From assembly GCF_000723405.1 (NCBI RefSeq), contig NZ_CCAE010000020.1:18539-82538 (forward strand): 64,000 nt of DNA. Direction: 5' to 3'. Source of the DNA: Hydrogenophaga intermedia. Its GTDB lineage: Bacteria; Pseudomonadota; Gammaproteobacteria; Burkholderiales; Burkholderiaceae_C. Positions within the stretch are counted from its first letter, which is position 1, and every line of letters starts with the position of its first letter. A model generated the notes under the pieces. The model had not been told where the DNA came from and made no database searches. It was given only the letters and a program-made list of their open reading frames with translations. Below are positions 16,531 to 25,693 of this stretch, one piece after another. The position numbers and the translations under genes are program-made.

Positions 16531-17549
16531 ACACCATGGCCCAGCACGGCGGCACCGACGCCCTCGGCGCGCCCGCGAACGATTTCTCCACCAACGCCAA
16601 CGCCCTCGGTCCCTGTCCGTCGACGCTGCTGGCCATCGCGCAGGCCGACGCCTCGCGCTACCCCGACCCCACGGGCACGCGCCTGAAAGCCGCGCTGGGC
16701 GCGTTCCATGGCGTGGCGCCCGATCGTGTGCTGCTGCTGGCCAGCGCGAGCGAGGGCATCCAGCGCTTCTCGGCCTGGGCCGCGCGATCGCCCGGTTCGC
16801 TCGGTGCCACGGCGTGGTTGCCGCCGCACCATTACGGCGACCTCGCGCGCGCGGCCGACGCCTGGGGCCTGGTCCGCACGAACGAGCCCGGCAGGGCGCG
16901 GCTGCTGTGGTCCTGCGAGCCCTCGGCGCCGCTGGGCCAGGCAGAGGCAGGCCTTGCCGATCGCGTGAACGCGCTGCGTCCCGATCAGGCCCTGGTGCTC
17001 GACCAGGCCTACGCGCCGCTGCGCCTGCAGGGCGAACCCACGCTGAGCGGAACGACGCTGGACCGCGTGTGGCGCCTGGTCTCGCCCAACAAGGCCTTGG
17101 GCCTCACGGGTGTGCGCGGTGCCTACGCCATCGCGCCGCTGGCCGCGCGCGAAGCCATGGCTGGCCTGGAGGCCCTGGCGCCCTCATGGCCGCTGGGTGC
17201 GCACGCCGAGGCCATGCTGATGGCCTGGACGCAGCCCGCGACGCAGCAATGGCTGCAGGACAGCCTGACCACCTTGCTCGAATGGAAAGCGCAGCAGACC
17301 GCCTTGTGCGAATCCCTGGGGTGGACGGTGCTGCCCAGCGAGGCCAACCATTTCGTCGCCCGCCTGCCCGATCCGCATGACGTCGAGCGCCTGAACACAC
17401 TGCGCCGAGAACACGGCGTGAAGCTGCGCGACTGTGCCTCCTTCGGCCTGCCGGGCCACGTGCGTCTGGGCGTGCGTTCACCCGCCGATCAAGAAGCCCT
17501 GCGCGCGGCCTGGCCCCGCACCGGCGGCGGCGACAATGCCGCGCGGTGA
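16527..17549 (+). CDS. cobD: L-threonine-O-3-phosphate decarboxylase (Salmonella CobD / Pseudomonas CobC)
   Basis: 340 residues, fold-type I PLP enzyme of the histidinol-phosphate aminotransferase group. 'FSTNANALGPCPSTLL' and 'RYPDPTGTRLKAAL' are the N-terminal family motifs. 'LVLDQAYAPL' carries the cofactor-binding Asp and Tyr, and the Schiff-base Lys lies in 'SPNKALGLTGVRGAY'. It supplies (R)-1-aminopropan-2-ol O-phosphate to CbiB. Start overlaps cbiB by four bases. Gene names differ between organisms, so a symbol clash with the phosphatase cobC at 21982 should be expected. Confidence 0.9.
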   Translation: MNTMAQHGGTDALGAPANDFSTNANALGPCPSTLLAIAQADASRYPDPTGTRLKAALGAFHGVAPDRVLLLASASEGIQRFSAWAARSPGSLGATAWLPPHHYGDLARAADAWGLVRTNEPGRARLLWSCEPSAPLGQAEAGLADRVNALRPDQALVLDQAYAPLRLQGEPTLSGTTLDRVWRLVSPNKALGLTGVRGAYAIAPLAAREAMAGLEALAPSWPLGAHAEAMLMAWTQPATQQWLQDSLTTLLEWKAQQTALCESLGWTVLPSEANHFVARLPDPHDVERLNTLRREHGVKLRDCASFGLPGHVRLGVRSPADQEALRAAWPRTGGGDNAAR

Positions 17550-17588
17550 TGGCCCCACGCCATCGACCCACGAGAGACAAGGACACCC

Positions 17589-18602
17589 ATGCAAGACACC
17601 GCCGAACAGACCATCCACCTCATCCCGCGCGCGCCCACTGCGCCCACCGTCCCCGCCACGGCCGAGCGCTGGAGCGTCGACGCCATCGAGGCCCTGTTCG
17701 ATCTGCCTTTCGCCGACCTGATGCATCGCGCCCAGACCGTGCACCGCGAGCACCACGTCGCAAACGAGGTGGAGCTGGCCACGCTGCTGTCGGTGAAGAC
17801 CGGCGGCTGCCCCGAGGACTGCGCCTACTGCCCGCAGTCCGTGCACTTCGACACCGGCGTGCAGGCTGGCAAGCTGATGGCCGTGGACGCCGTGCGCGAG
17901 GCCGCGCAGCGCGCCAAGGCGGCCGGCGCCACGCGCTTCTGCATGGGCGCGGCCTGGCGCGCGCCCAAGGACCGCGACGTCGAGGCCGTGGCCGAACTGG
18001 TGCGCGCTGTCAAGGCCGAAGGCCTGGAGGCCTGCGCCACCCTGGGCATGCTGGCCGAGGGCCACGCCGAGCAACTGCGCGACGCCGGGCTCGACTACTA
18101 CAACCACAACCTCGACAGCGACCCCGGCTTCTACGGCGACATCATCTCCACGCGCGACTACCAGGACCGCCTGGACACCCTGGCGCGTGTGCGCGGCGCG
18201 GGTGTGAAGGTCTGCTGCGGCGGCATCGTCGGCCTGGGCGAATCGCGGCGCCAGCGCGCGGGCCTGGTGGCCCAGCTCGCCAACCTCGAGCCTAGCTACC
18301 CCGAGTCCGTGCCCATCAACCACCTCGTCAAGGTGGCCGGCACGCCGCTGGCCGATGAGCCCGACCTCGACCCCTTCGAATTCGTGCGCACCATCGCGGT
18401 CGCGCGCATCACCATGCCGCGCGCCAAGGTGCGCCTGTCGGCCGGGCGCCAGCAGATGGGCGAGGCCGTGCAGGCCCTGTGCTTCCTGGCGGGCGCCAAC
18501 AGCATCTTCTACGGCGACAAGCTGCTCACCACCGGCAACCCCGACGTGGCGGCCGACCAGGCGTTGCTGGACAAGCTGGGCCTGACAACACGAAGGGGCT
18601 GA
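17589..18602 (+). CDS. bioB: Biotin synthase BioB
   Basis: 337 residues. Radical-SAM cluster cysteines are Cys74, Cys78 and Cys81 in '[13 protein letters not shown]'. Further BioB marks are 'RFCMGAAWR', 'EACATLGML', 'YNHNLDS', '[12 protein letters not shown]' and the [2Fe-2S]-linked Arg in 'VRLSAGR'. BioB inserts sulfur into dethiobiotin to make biotin. It sits in the same orientation inside the B12 run, 39 bases after cobD and 5 bases before cobQ, with no terminator or promoter obvious between. It is therefore probably co-transcribed and exposed to the B12 riboswitch. No other bio genes are in the window. Confidence 0.95.
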   Translation: MQDTAEQTIHLIPRAPTAPTVPATAERWSVDAIEALFDLPFADLMHRAQTVHREHHVANEVELATLLSVKTGGCPEDCAYCPQSVHFDTGVQAGKLMAVDAVREAAQRAKAAGATRFCMGAAWRAPKDRDVEAVAELVRAVKAEGLEACATLGMLAEGHAEQLRDAGLDYYNHNLDSDPGFYGDIISTRDYQDRLDTLARVRGAGVKVCCGGIVGLGESRRQRAGLVAQLANLEPSYPESVPINHLVKVAGTPLADEPDLDPFEFVRTIAVARITMPRAKVRLSAGRQQMGEAVQALCFLAGANSIFYGDKLLTTGNPDVAADQALLDKLGLTTRRG

Positions 18603-18607
18603 AGCGC

Positions 18608-20056
18608 ATGGCCGCCGTCTGCGTGATGGTGCTCGGCACGAGCAGTGGCGCCGGCAAGAGCTGGCTGGCCACCGCCCTGTGCCGCCACTACGCGCGGCAA
18701 GGGCTCAAGGTCGCGCCGTTCAAGGCGCAGAACATGAGCAACAACGCAAGGGTGGTGCAGGGCGGCGAGATCGGCAGTGCCCAGTACTTCCAGGCGCTCG
18801 CCGCGCGCGCCGAGCCCGAGGTGCGCATGAACCCCGTGCTGCTCAAGCCCGAGGCCGACACGCACAGCCAGTACGTGCTGATGGGCCGCGTGGACGCCGA
18901 GCTCACCGCCTTGCCCTGGCGCGAGCGCGGCGAACGCGCCTGGCCCACGGTGCGGCGCGCGCTGCACGAACTCATCGCCGAGCATGAGGTGGTGGTGATC
19001 GAAGGCGCAGGCTCGCCGGCCGAGATCAACCTCATGCCGAACGACATCGTCAACCTGCGCGTGGCGCGCGAGGCGGGCGCGCGCTGCCTGCTGGTCACCG
19101 ACGTCGACCGTGGCGGCGCCTTCGCCCACCTGTACGGCACCTGGTCGCTGCTGGCCGAGGCCGACCGCGCGCTCATCCGTGGCTTCGTGCTCAACAAGTT
19201 CCGGGGCGACGCCGCGCTGCTGCAGCCGGGCCCGCAACAGTTGCAGGACCTCACCGGCGTGCCCATGCTGGGCGTGATCCCCATGCAGTGGCGCCACGGC
19301 CTGCCAGAGGAGGATGGAGTTTTCGACGACCGCAGCCACGCCGCCGGCCCGGTGCACACCACCATCGCCGTCGTCGCCTGGCCGCGCATCAGCAACCTCG
19401 ACGAATTCCAGCCGCTGAAGAACCTGCCCGGCGTGCGCCTGAAATGGGTGCGCTCGCCAGCGGACGGCGCGGGGGCTGACGTGGTCGTGCTGCCCGGCAG
19501 CAAGGCCACGGCCGCCGACCTGGACTGGCTGCGCGAGCAGGGCCTGGACCGCTGGGTGGCCGAGCACGCCGCGCGCGGCGGCCGCGTGCTGGGCGTGTGC
19601 GGCGGCCTGCAGGTGCTGGGCGAGGCGCTCATCGACACCGAGGGCATCGACGGCAATGCGCCCGGCCTGGGCCTGCTGCCCCTGGTCACCACCTTCGCGC
19701 GCGACAAGACCGTGCGCCGCACCGAGGCCGCGTTCACCACGATGCGCGGCCCCTGGGCCGCCTTGTCGGGCGTGGCCGTCAGCGGCTACGAAATCCACCA
19801 CGGCCAGACCGCGCCGCACCCCGCCATGGTGGCGGCCGGCGCCTTGGCGCACGAGGTGATCCCCGGCCTGGCCTGGCAAAACGCCGACGGCAACGTGCTG
19901 GGCCTGTACCTGCACGGCCTGTTCGAGGACGATCGCGTGCTGCGGGCCCTGTTCGGCGCCGCCGCGCCCACGTTGGAGACGGTGTTCGACCGCCTGGCCG
20001 ACACGCTGCGCGAGCACTTCATTCCCGGCGCGCTGGACGCGCTCATCGCACCATGA
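18608..20056 (+). CDS. cobQ: Cobyric acid synthase CobQ/CbiP
   Basis: 482 residues. An N-terminal dethiobiotin-synthetase-like ATPase domain starts with P-loop 'GTSSGAGKSWLATALC' and includes 'KAQNMSNNA' and 'VIEGAGSPAEINL'. A C-terminal class I glutamine amidotransferase domain carries the nucleophile Cys in 'GVCGGLQVLG' and the His in 'YLHGLFED'. CobQ amidates carboxyls b, d, e and g of adenosylcobyrinic acid a,c-diamide. Its presence means the cell handles cobyrinate-level intermediates, not only cobinamide. The ATG at 18608 immediately precedes the P-loop domain, and the stop overlaps cobT by four bases. Confidence 0.95.
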   Translation: MAAVCVMVLGTSSGAGKSWLATALCRHYARQGLKVAPFKAQNMSNNARVVQGGEIGSAQYFQALAARAEPEVRMNPVLLKPEADTHSQYVLMGRVDAELTALPWRERGERAWPTVRRALHELIAEHEVVVIEGAGSPAEINLMPNDIVNLRVAREAGARCLLVTDVDRGGAFAHLYGTWSLLAEADRALIRGFVLNKFRGDAALLQPGPQQLQDLTGVPMLGVIPMQWRHGLPEEDGVFDDRSHAAGPVHTTIAVVAWPRISNLDEFQPLKNLPGVRLKWVRSPADGAGADVVVLPGSKATAADLDWLREQGLDRWVAEHAARGGRVLGVCGGLQVLGEALIDTEGIDGNAPGLGLLPLVTTFARDKTVRRTEAAFTTMRGPWAALSGVAVSGYEIHHGQTAPHPAMVAAGALAHEVIPGLAWQNADGNVLGLYLHGLFEDDRVLRALFGAAAPTLETVFDRLADTLREHFIPGALDALIAP

Positions 20057-21156
20057 ACCTGCCGAACCTCCCGAACCTCCCTGAAGTCCCCGACCTGCAC
20101 GACGAGCCCCTGGCCGCGGCGCTGCAGGCCGCCATGGACAGCAAGACCAAGCCCCTGGGCTCGCTCGGGCGCCTCGAAGCGCTCGCGCAGCGCCTGGGCG
20201 CCATCCAGGGCACGGCCACGCCGCGCCTGCACCAGCCGCAGATGCTGGTCTGCGCGGCCGACCACGGCCTGGCGGCGCGCGGCGTCTCGGCCTACCCGAG
20301 CGACGTGACCTGGCAGATGGTGGAGAACTTCCTGGCCGGCGGCGCGGCGGTGAGCGTGCTGGCGCGCCAGCACGGCCTGGCGCTCACCGTGGTGGACTGC
20401 GGCGTGCGCCACGACTTCGCGCCGCGCGCGGGCCTGCTGGTGCGCAAGGTGGCGCCGGGCACGGCCGACGCGCTCGAGGGCCCGGCCATGAGCGAGGTGC
20501 AGCGCGACCAGGCCATCGCGAATGGCGTGGCCACCGTGCGTGGCCTGCCGGGCAACGCGCTGCTGCTCGGCGAGATGGGCATCGGCAACACCTCGGCCGC
20601 TTCGCTGCTGCTGGCGCGCCTGGGCGGCTTCGAGGTGGGCGACGTGACCGGCGCCGGCACCGGCCTGGACGCCGACGCCGTGGTGCGCAAGATCGGCGTG
20701 CTGCGCGACGTGCTGGCCCGCCACGCCGACGCGCGCGACCCACTGGCCGCGCTGGCCGCGTTCGGCGGCTTCGAGATCGCCACGCTGGTGGGCGCGGTGC
20801 TGCAGGCCGCGGCCGAGCGGCGCGTGGTCGTGGTGGACGGCTTCATCGCCAGCGCCGCCGTGCTGGTGGCCAGCAAGCTGCGCCCGCACGTGCTGCAGCG
20901 CTGTGTGTTCGCCCACCGCTCGGGCGAGCGCGGCCACGCGCTCATGCTCGCCCACCTGCGCGCCGAGCCGCTGCTCGACCTGGGTCTGCGCCTGGGCGAG
21001 GGCTCGGGCGCGGCCCTGGCCTGGCCGCTGCTGCAAAGCGCCTGCGCGCTGCTGGGCGAGATGGCCAGCTTCGCCAGCGCGGGCGTGTCCACCGCCAGCG
21101 CCGGGTTGGCCGAAGCGGCCCCAGAGGCCGATGCGGCCGACAAGCCGGCGCGATGA
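20053..21156 (+). CDS. cobT: Nicotinate-nucleotide:dimethylbenzimidazole phosphoribosyltransferase CobT
   Basis: 367 residues. Family marks are 'SKTKPLGSLGRLEALA', 'VCAADHGLAARGVSAYP', 'LLGEMGIGNTSAA', 'GAGTGLDADAVVRKI', and the catalytic Glu in 'LRLGEGSGAALAWPL'. It makes alpha-ribazole phosphate, the lower-ligand nucleotide. The N-terminus starts with a short Asn-Leu-Pro repeat ('NLPNLPNLPEV'), a local oddity. It is coupled to cobQ upstream and cobS downstream by ATGA overlaps. Confidence 0.94.
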   Translation: MNLPNLPNLPEVPDLHDEPLAAALQAAMDSKTKPLGSLGRLEALAQRLGAIQGTATPRLHQPQMLVCAADHGLAARGVSAYPSDVTWQMVENFLAGGAAVSVLARQHGLALTVVDCGVRHDFAPRAGLLVRKVAPGTADALEGPAMSEVQRDQAIANGVATVRGLPGNALLLGEMGIGNTSAASLLLARLGGFEVGDVTGAGTGLDADAVVRKIGVLRDVLARHADARDPLAALAAFGGFEIATLVGAVLQAAAERRVVVVDGFIASAAVLVASKLRPHVLQRCVFAHRSGERGHALMLAHLRAEPLLDLGLRLGEGSGAALAWPLLQSACALLGEMASFASAGVSTASAGLAEAAPEADAADKPAR

Positions 21157-21962
21157 GCCGCTTCATTCGTCATTACCTGCTCGCGCTGCAGTTCTTCACG
21201 CGCGTGCCGGTGACGGGCCGGCTGGCCGCCTGGGTGGGCTACAGCCCGGCCATGCTGCGCGCCAGCGCGGCGCATTTTCCCGGCGTGGGCTGGCTGGTGG
21301 GTCTGTGGGTGGCGGCGGTCTTCACCGCGTTGCTGTGGGTCTTGCCCGGCGTGGGCGCCGCTCCCTGGGTGGCCGCGCTGGGCGCCACCGTGGCCGGCGT
21401 GCTCATGACCGGCGCCTTCCACGAAGACGGTCTGGCCGACCTCGCCGACGGCCTGGGCGGCAGCGCCGACCGCGCGCGGGCGCTGGAGATCATGAAGGAT
21501 TCGCGCATCGGCAGCTTCGGCGCCATCGCGCTCGTGCTTGCGCTTTTGTGCAAGGTGGCGTTGCTCGCGCTGCTGGCGCAGATCGACCCGCTGCACGCGG
21601 TGGCGGCGCTGTTCCTGGCGCAGGTGGTCTCGCGCGCCGCGCCGCTGCCGCTCATCTTCACCTTGTCGCACGTGGGCGACGCGGCCGGCTCGAAAAGCAA
21701 GCCACTGGCCGACGCGCTGTCGCCCGCGGCGCTGCTGGCGGGGCTGCTGTGGATGGCGTTGGCGCTGCTGCTGGTGGTGGCGCTGATGCCCGGCATGGCC
21801 TGGTGGGCCGGCGTGCTGGGCGCCGCGCTGGGCACCGCCTGGGTGGGGCGCCTGCTGTGGCGCCGCCTGCAGGGCTTCACCGGCGACGGCCTGGGCGCCA
21901 CGCAGCAGGTGGCCGAAGTGCTGTTCTACCTGGGCGTCGCCATCGCCTTGCCGTTCGAATGA
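21153..21962 (+). CDS. cobS: Adenosylcobinamide-GDP ribazoletransferase CobS (cobalamin synthase)
   Basis: 269-residue inner-membrane protein with six to seven hydrophobic segments. The diagnostic acidic motif 'GAFHEDGLADLADGLGG' (metal and substrate binding) is followed by 'IMKDSRIGSFGAIAL'. It joins adenosylcobinamide-GDP and alpha-ribazole (phosphate), completing the nucleotide loop. It starts inside the cobT stop (ATGA) and is followed after 19 bases by the phosphatase gene. Confidence 0.94.
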   Translation: MSRFIRHYLLALQFFTRVPVTGRLAAWVGYSPAMLRASAAHFPGVGWLVGLWVAAVFTALLWVLPGVGAAPWVAALGATVAGVLMTGAFHEDGLADLADGLGGSADRARALEIMKDSRIGSFGAIALVLALLCKVALLALLAQIDPLHAVAALFLAQVVSRAAPLPLIFTLSHVGDAAGSKSKPLADALSPAALLAGLLWMALALLLVVALMPGMAWWAGVLGAALGTAWVGRLLWRRLQGFTGDGLGATQQVAEVLFYLGVAIALPFE

Positions 21963-21981
21963 GTTGTTGGATGACGCGCCG

Positions 21982-22536
21982 ATGAAGCTCTGGTTGATCC
22001 GCCACGCCGCCGTCGCCCTGCCACCGGGGCTGTGCTACGGCATCACCGACGCGCCCGCGCGCGCCGACGCCACGCTGGCCGCCGCCGAGGCCGTTACCGC
22101 CACATTGCCGCGCCACGTGCCGCTGTGGGTGTCGGGCCTGGCGCGCGCGCAGCAACTGGCCGCCGCGCTGCAGCGCCGGCGGCCCGACCTGGGTGCCGCG
22201 CGCGTGGAGCCGCGCCTGAACGAGATGGACTTCGGCCGCTGGGAGATGCAGGCCTGGGACGCCATTCCGCGCGCGGCCTTCGACGCCTGGATGGCCGACT
22301 TCGCGCACCACCGCTTCGGCGGCGAGGAGTGCACGCAGCGGGTCATCGAGCGTGTGGCCGCCGTGGTGATGGAACTGCACACGGCCGGCATCCGCGAGGC
22401 GGCCTGGGTCACGCACGCGGGGGTCATTCGCGGTGCGCACTACCTCCGGGCGCATGGGCCGCGTGTCATCGCGGGCGTGCACGAGTGGCCAGAGCACGTC
22501 ATCGAGCCGGGTGCCTGTGTCGAGTTGGTGTTTTGA
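21982..22536 (+). CDS. cobC: Alpha-ribazole phosphatase CobC-like (histidine phosphatase family)
   Basis: 184 residues of the phosphoglycerate-mutase-like fold. The catalytic His is in 'LWLIRHAAVALPPG', where the usual RHG is RHA. The partner Arg is in 'VSGLARAQQLA', the acid in 'LNEMDFGRWEMQAWDAIP', and the second His in 'VTHAGVIRG'. It removes phosphate from alpha-ribazole phosphate or adenosylcobalamin phosphate. The ATG at 21982 fits the start of the fold better than the TTG at 21964. It is the last gene of the B12 run. I saw no clear intrinsic terminator after it. Confidence 0.85.
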   Translation: MKLWLIRHAAVALPPGLCYGITDAPARADATLAAAEAVTATLPRHVPLWVSGLARAQQLAAALQRRRPDLGAARVEPRLNEMDFGRWEMQAWDAIPRAAFDAWMADFAHHRFGGEECTQRVIERVAAVVMELHTAGIREAAWVTHAGVIRGAHYLRAHGPRVIAGVHEWPEHVIEPGACVELVF

Positions 22537-22609
22537 CGTCGGTCGGGGCTGAGGGGCGTGCGTTGCGTTTCTCGCCTCTTCCTCGCGAGGGCCGCTGGTG
22601 CGTGTGCCC

Positions 22610-22993
22610 GTTCTCCGGCCCACGCTCGCGCAGAAGCGCCCGAGCGCTCGGGCAGGGTTGGCGTCACCGCCGTGGTTGGCGCGCCCCCTCTGTGGCAAGC
22701 GCGAATGGGGCCTGCGCCCGGACACCCACACCATCGACCCCAGTGGCGGATGGGCTGGCCAAAGAAGACCGGACTTCCCGTCACTCGGCACTCGGCGAAT
22801 AAATGGAATCTGACCCCAATTAAAGGGGGCCCGGATTTCTGGTGGAGCGCTCGGGCGTCACTCTCGACGGATGGTTGGGTTCGCGGGCGCAGGCCCCATT
22901 CGCGCTTGCCACAGAGGGGGCGTGCCAACAGCGGTGGTGACGCAGGCCCTGTGGAGCGCTCGGGCGCCTCTGCGCGAGCGTGGGCCGGAGAAC
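22610..22993. repeat. Pair of ~121-bp inverted repeats in a 564-base gap
   Basis: The gap between the B12 and thiamine genes holds two copies of one roughly 121-bp sequence in opposite orientation: 22610-22730 on plus and 22873-22993 on minus, nearly 90% alike by eye. Both include GGCCCACGCTCGCGCAGA and CCCCCTCTGTGGCAAGCGCG. One copy contains the perfect 16-bp palindrome GCCCGAGCGCTCGGGC. Between them (22803-22825) is GGAATCTGACCCCAATTAAA, a sequence type I associate with REP-associated transposase ends. Short ORFs through the block look like by-products. No gene is supported. Confidence 0.75.
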
Positions 22994-23100
22994 GCGGACC
23001 ACGCCAGCCGTCAGCGCGAGGTCTCAACGAGAAGTCAGCGCGAGGACATGGAGCGAACCGGCCAACTCAGGCAGACAACAAGAACCGTTAAGGTAAGCAC

Positions 23101-24123
23101 ATGCTCCGTCGAAGCCTTCTTCTCCTGATCCTGGCCGCCAGCCAGTCCCTCGCCGTCGCGCAGACGTCCCTGCGCGTGCTCACCCACGACTCCTTCGAAC
23201 TCCCCGCGCCGCTGCTCGCGCAATTCGAGCGCGAGGCCGGCGTGAAGCTGCAGCTCATCAAGGGCGGCGACGCGGGCGAGATGCTCAACCGCCTCATCCT
23301 CACGCGCGCCCGGCCCATCGCCGACCTCGTCTTCGGCATCGACAACGCGCTGCTGCCGCGCGCTCGGCAGGCCGGCGTGATCGAGGCTTATGGCGGCCCG
23401 GCGGCGCAGCGCGCCAGTGCCGCCGCGTTGGGTGACGGCGTGGTGCCGGTGGACCACGGCTACGTCGCGCTCAACATCGACAAGGCCTGGTTCGCGCAGA
23501 AGGGCTTGGCACTGCCGCGCTCGCTCGACGATCTGGCGCAACCCGCCTACAAAGACCTGCTGGTGGTGCCGCACCCGGCCACCTCCAGCCCTGGCCAGGC
23601 CTTTCTTCAGGCCACCATCGCCGGCCTGGGCGAAGAGGGCGCCTTCGACTGGTGGGCGCGCCTGCGGCGCAACGGCCTCAAAGTGGTCAAGGGCTGGAGC
23701 GAGGCCTACTACACCGAGTTCACCCGCAACGGCGGCGCGCGGCCCATCGTGGTGAGCTACGCCACCAGCCCGGCGGCCGAGGTCTTCTTCAGCAAGACAC
23801 CACTCGCCGAATCGCCCACGGCCAGCCTGTTCCTGCCGGGTGGCGTGTTCCGCCAGGTCGAGGGCGTGGCCCTGGTCAAGGGTGGTAACCCCGCCGCGCG
23901 CGACGCTGCCGGTCGCTTCATCGAATTCCTGCGCTCCGCGCCGGTGCAACAGGCGCTGCAGACCAGCATGTGGATGTACCCCGCCGAGCCCGGCGCGGCG
24001 CGCGCCGAGGTGCTGAAACAGCACGCGCCCGAGCCCACGCGCTTCGACAACCCGCCGGCCGATCGCGCGAGCGAGCAACTGCGCGCCTGGCAGGACCGCT
24101 GGGTTCGAACGGTTCTGCGCTGA
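23101..24123 (+). CDS. thiB: Thiamine ABC transporter substrate-binding protein ThiB
   Basis: 340 residues with a signal peptide (about 1-20, ending 'SLAVA'). The mature start 'LRVLTHDSFELPAPLL' is the ThiB/TbpA hallmark; later 'DLVFGIDNALL' and 'PIVVSYATSPAAEVFF' line the ligand cleft in this family. It binds thiamine and its phosphates in the periplasm and feeds ThiPQ. No TPP riboswitch elements were recognised in the short leader, so control is not visible. The permease gene follows after seven bases. Confidence 0.9.
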   Translation: MLRRSLLLLILAASQSLAVAQTSLRVLTHDSFELPAPLLAQFEREAGVKLQLIKGGDAGEMLNRLILTRARPIADLVFGIDNALLPRARQAGVIEAYGGPAAQRASAAALGDGVVPVDHGYVALNIDKAWFAQKGLALPRSLDDLAQPAYKDLLVVPHPATSSPGQAFLQATIAGLGEEGAFDWWARLRRNGLKVVKGWSEAYYTEFTRNGGARPIVVSYATSPAAEVFFSKTPLAESPTASLFLPGGVFRQVEGVALVKGGNPAARDAAGRFIEFLRSAPVQQALQTSMWMYPAEPGAARAEVLKQHAPEPTRFDNPPADRASEQLRAWQDRWVRTVLR

Positions 24124-24130
24124 CACCTTC

Positions 24131-25693
24131 ATGCGCTTCGCGCTCGCCCTGATCCCGCTGCTGTTCCTGGCGCTCGTCGCCGTGGCGCCCGTGGCGCGCC
24201 TGCTGGCCGAGGGCTGGGGCACGGGCGAACTCGGCTTCTGGGCCTTGTGGGCCGACGACTACTTGCGCGGCCGCGTGCTGTGGTCGCTGGCGCAGGCGGG
24301 CATCACCTCGGTGGCGGCGTTGCTCGTCGGCGTGCCGCTGGCCTGGGTGCTCGCACGCATTGAGTTCACCGGCCGCGCCCTGGTGCTGCGCGCGCTGATG
24401 CTGCCCTTCGTGGTGCCCACGCTGGTGGCGGCCATGGGCGTGCTGGCGCTGGCCGGGCCGCGTGGCGTGCTGGGCGTCGACGGCTCTGGCACGCCCTGGC
24501 TTCTGCTGTACGGCAACCTGTTCTTCAACCTGTGCCTGGTGGTGCGCGCGGGTGTGGAGGCCTTCGAGCACGTGAGCGGCACGCGCGTGGCCGCCGCGCG
24601 CACGCTGGGCGCCTCGCCCTGGCGCGTGTTCCGGCGCGTCGAATGGCCCGAGGCGCGGCCCTGGCTCGCTTCAGCCGCTTGCCTGGTGTTCCTGTACTGC
24701 CTCTCGGGTTTCGGGCTGGCGCTGGTGCTGGGCGGGCAGCGCTGGGCCACGGCCGAGGTGGAGATCTACACCCTGGTGGCGCACGAACTGGCGCTGGGCC
24801 AGGCCGGTGTGCTGGCGGTGTGGATGCTGCTGCTCAACGGCGCGGTGGCGCTGATCTACGCCTTCATCGAACAGCGCCTGGCCGCGCCCGCGCGTGCGGT
24901 GCCCATCCCGCTCCGCGCGGTGGCTTCACGCGGCGATCGCCTGGCCGTGGCGGCGCTGCATGCCACGCTGTTCGCGCTGGCCGGGGCGCCGCTGCTGGCC
25001 TTGCTGTTGCGCACCGCGCCCGCGCTGCTCGACGGCGCGGCCTGGGCCGTGCTGCGCGATCCTGCCACGCTGCAGGCCCTGTTCAACACGCTGCGCTTCA
25101 GCGCCATGGCGCTCGCGCTGGCCCTGGTGCTGGGCGTGGCGCACGCGCTGTCGGCGCAGGGCTTGCGGCGCCTGGGCCTGGCCTGGCGCGCGGCGGCCTT
25201 CCTGCCCTTCGTGGTGTCGCCCGTCACGGTGGCCTTCGGGCTCTTGCTGCTCTACCCGGCATTCACCGCCAGCCTGCCGCTGTTGGTGGCCGCCTACGCG
25301 CTCATCGCCTACCCCTTCATCGCGCGCGCCCTGGCCGCCGCGCTGGATGCGCTGCCGCCGTCGCTGGCGCAGGCGGCGGCCACGCTGGGCGCCTCGCCCG
25401 CGCGTGTGGCCTGGCGCGTCACCCTGCCGCTGGTGGCACCCGCGTTGCGGCGCGGCACCGCCTTTGCCGCCGCCACCATGCTCGGCGAATTCGCGGTCTC
25501 GCTCTTTTTGTCGAGGCCCGAATGGCTCACGCTCACCACCCTGATCCACCAACGCCTGGGCCGCCCGGGCGAGACCAACCTGCAGGCCGCGCTGGTGCTG
25601 GCGCTGCTGCTGCTGGCGCTCGCCCTTGCGGCCTTCGTGCTCATTGAAGGCGGCACGCGCCGCCAGGCACCACCCCATGCTCGAACTGCGTGA
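24131..25693 (+). CDS. thiP: Thiamine ABC transporter permease ThiP
   Basis: 520 residues, a duplicated ABC permease with about twelve transmembrane helices. Both halves carry the EAA loop: 'ASPWRVFRRVEWPEARPWLA' around residues 157-176 and 'ASPARVAWRVTLPLVAPALR' in the second half. It forms the inner-membrane path for thiamine. The length and duplicated organisation match ThiP of other proteobacteria. It overlaps thiQ by 17 bases. Confidence 0.9.
   Translation: MRFALALIPLLFLALVAVAPVARLLAEGWGTGELGFWALWADDYLRGRVLWSLAQAGITSVAALLVGVPLAWVLARIEFTGRALVLRALMLPFVVPTLVAAMGVLALAGPRGVLGVDGSGTPWLLLYGNLFFNLCLVVRAGVEAFEHVSGTRVAAARTLGASPWRVFRRVEWPEARPWLASAACLVFLYCLSGFGLALVLGGQRWATAEVEIYTLVAHELALGQAGVLAVWMLLLNGAVALIYAFIEQRLAAPARAVPIPLRAVASRGDRLAVAALHATLFALAGAPLLALLLRTAPALLDGAAWAVLRDPATLQALFNTLRFSAMALALALVLGVAHALSAQGLRRLGLAWRAAAFLPFVVSPVTVAFGLLLLYPAFTASLPLLVAAYALIAYPFIARALAAALDALPPSLAQAAATLGASPARVAWRVTLPLVAPALRRGTAFAAATMLGEFAVSLFLSRPEWLTLTTLIHQRLGRPGETNLQAALVLALLLLALALAAFVLIEGGTRRQAPPHARTA

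Noticed and set aside
23000..23100. TPP riboswitch in front of thiB
   Set aside because: The conserved CTGAGA-type thi-box blocks were not found in the leader.
22432..23128. ORFs between cobC and thiB
   Set aside because: They translate the 121-bp inverted repeats and share the same peptide only because of the repeats.
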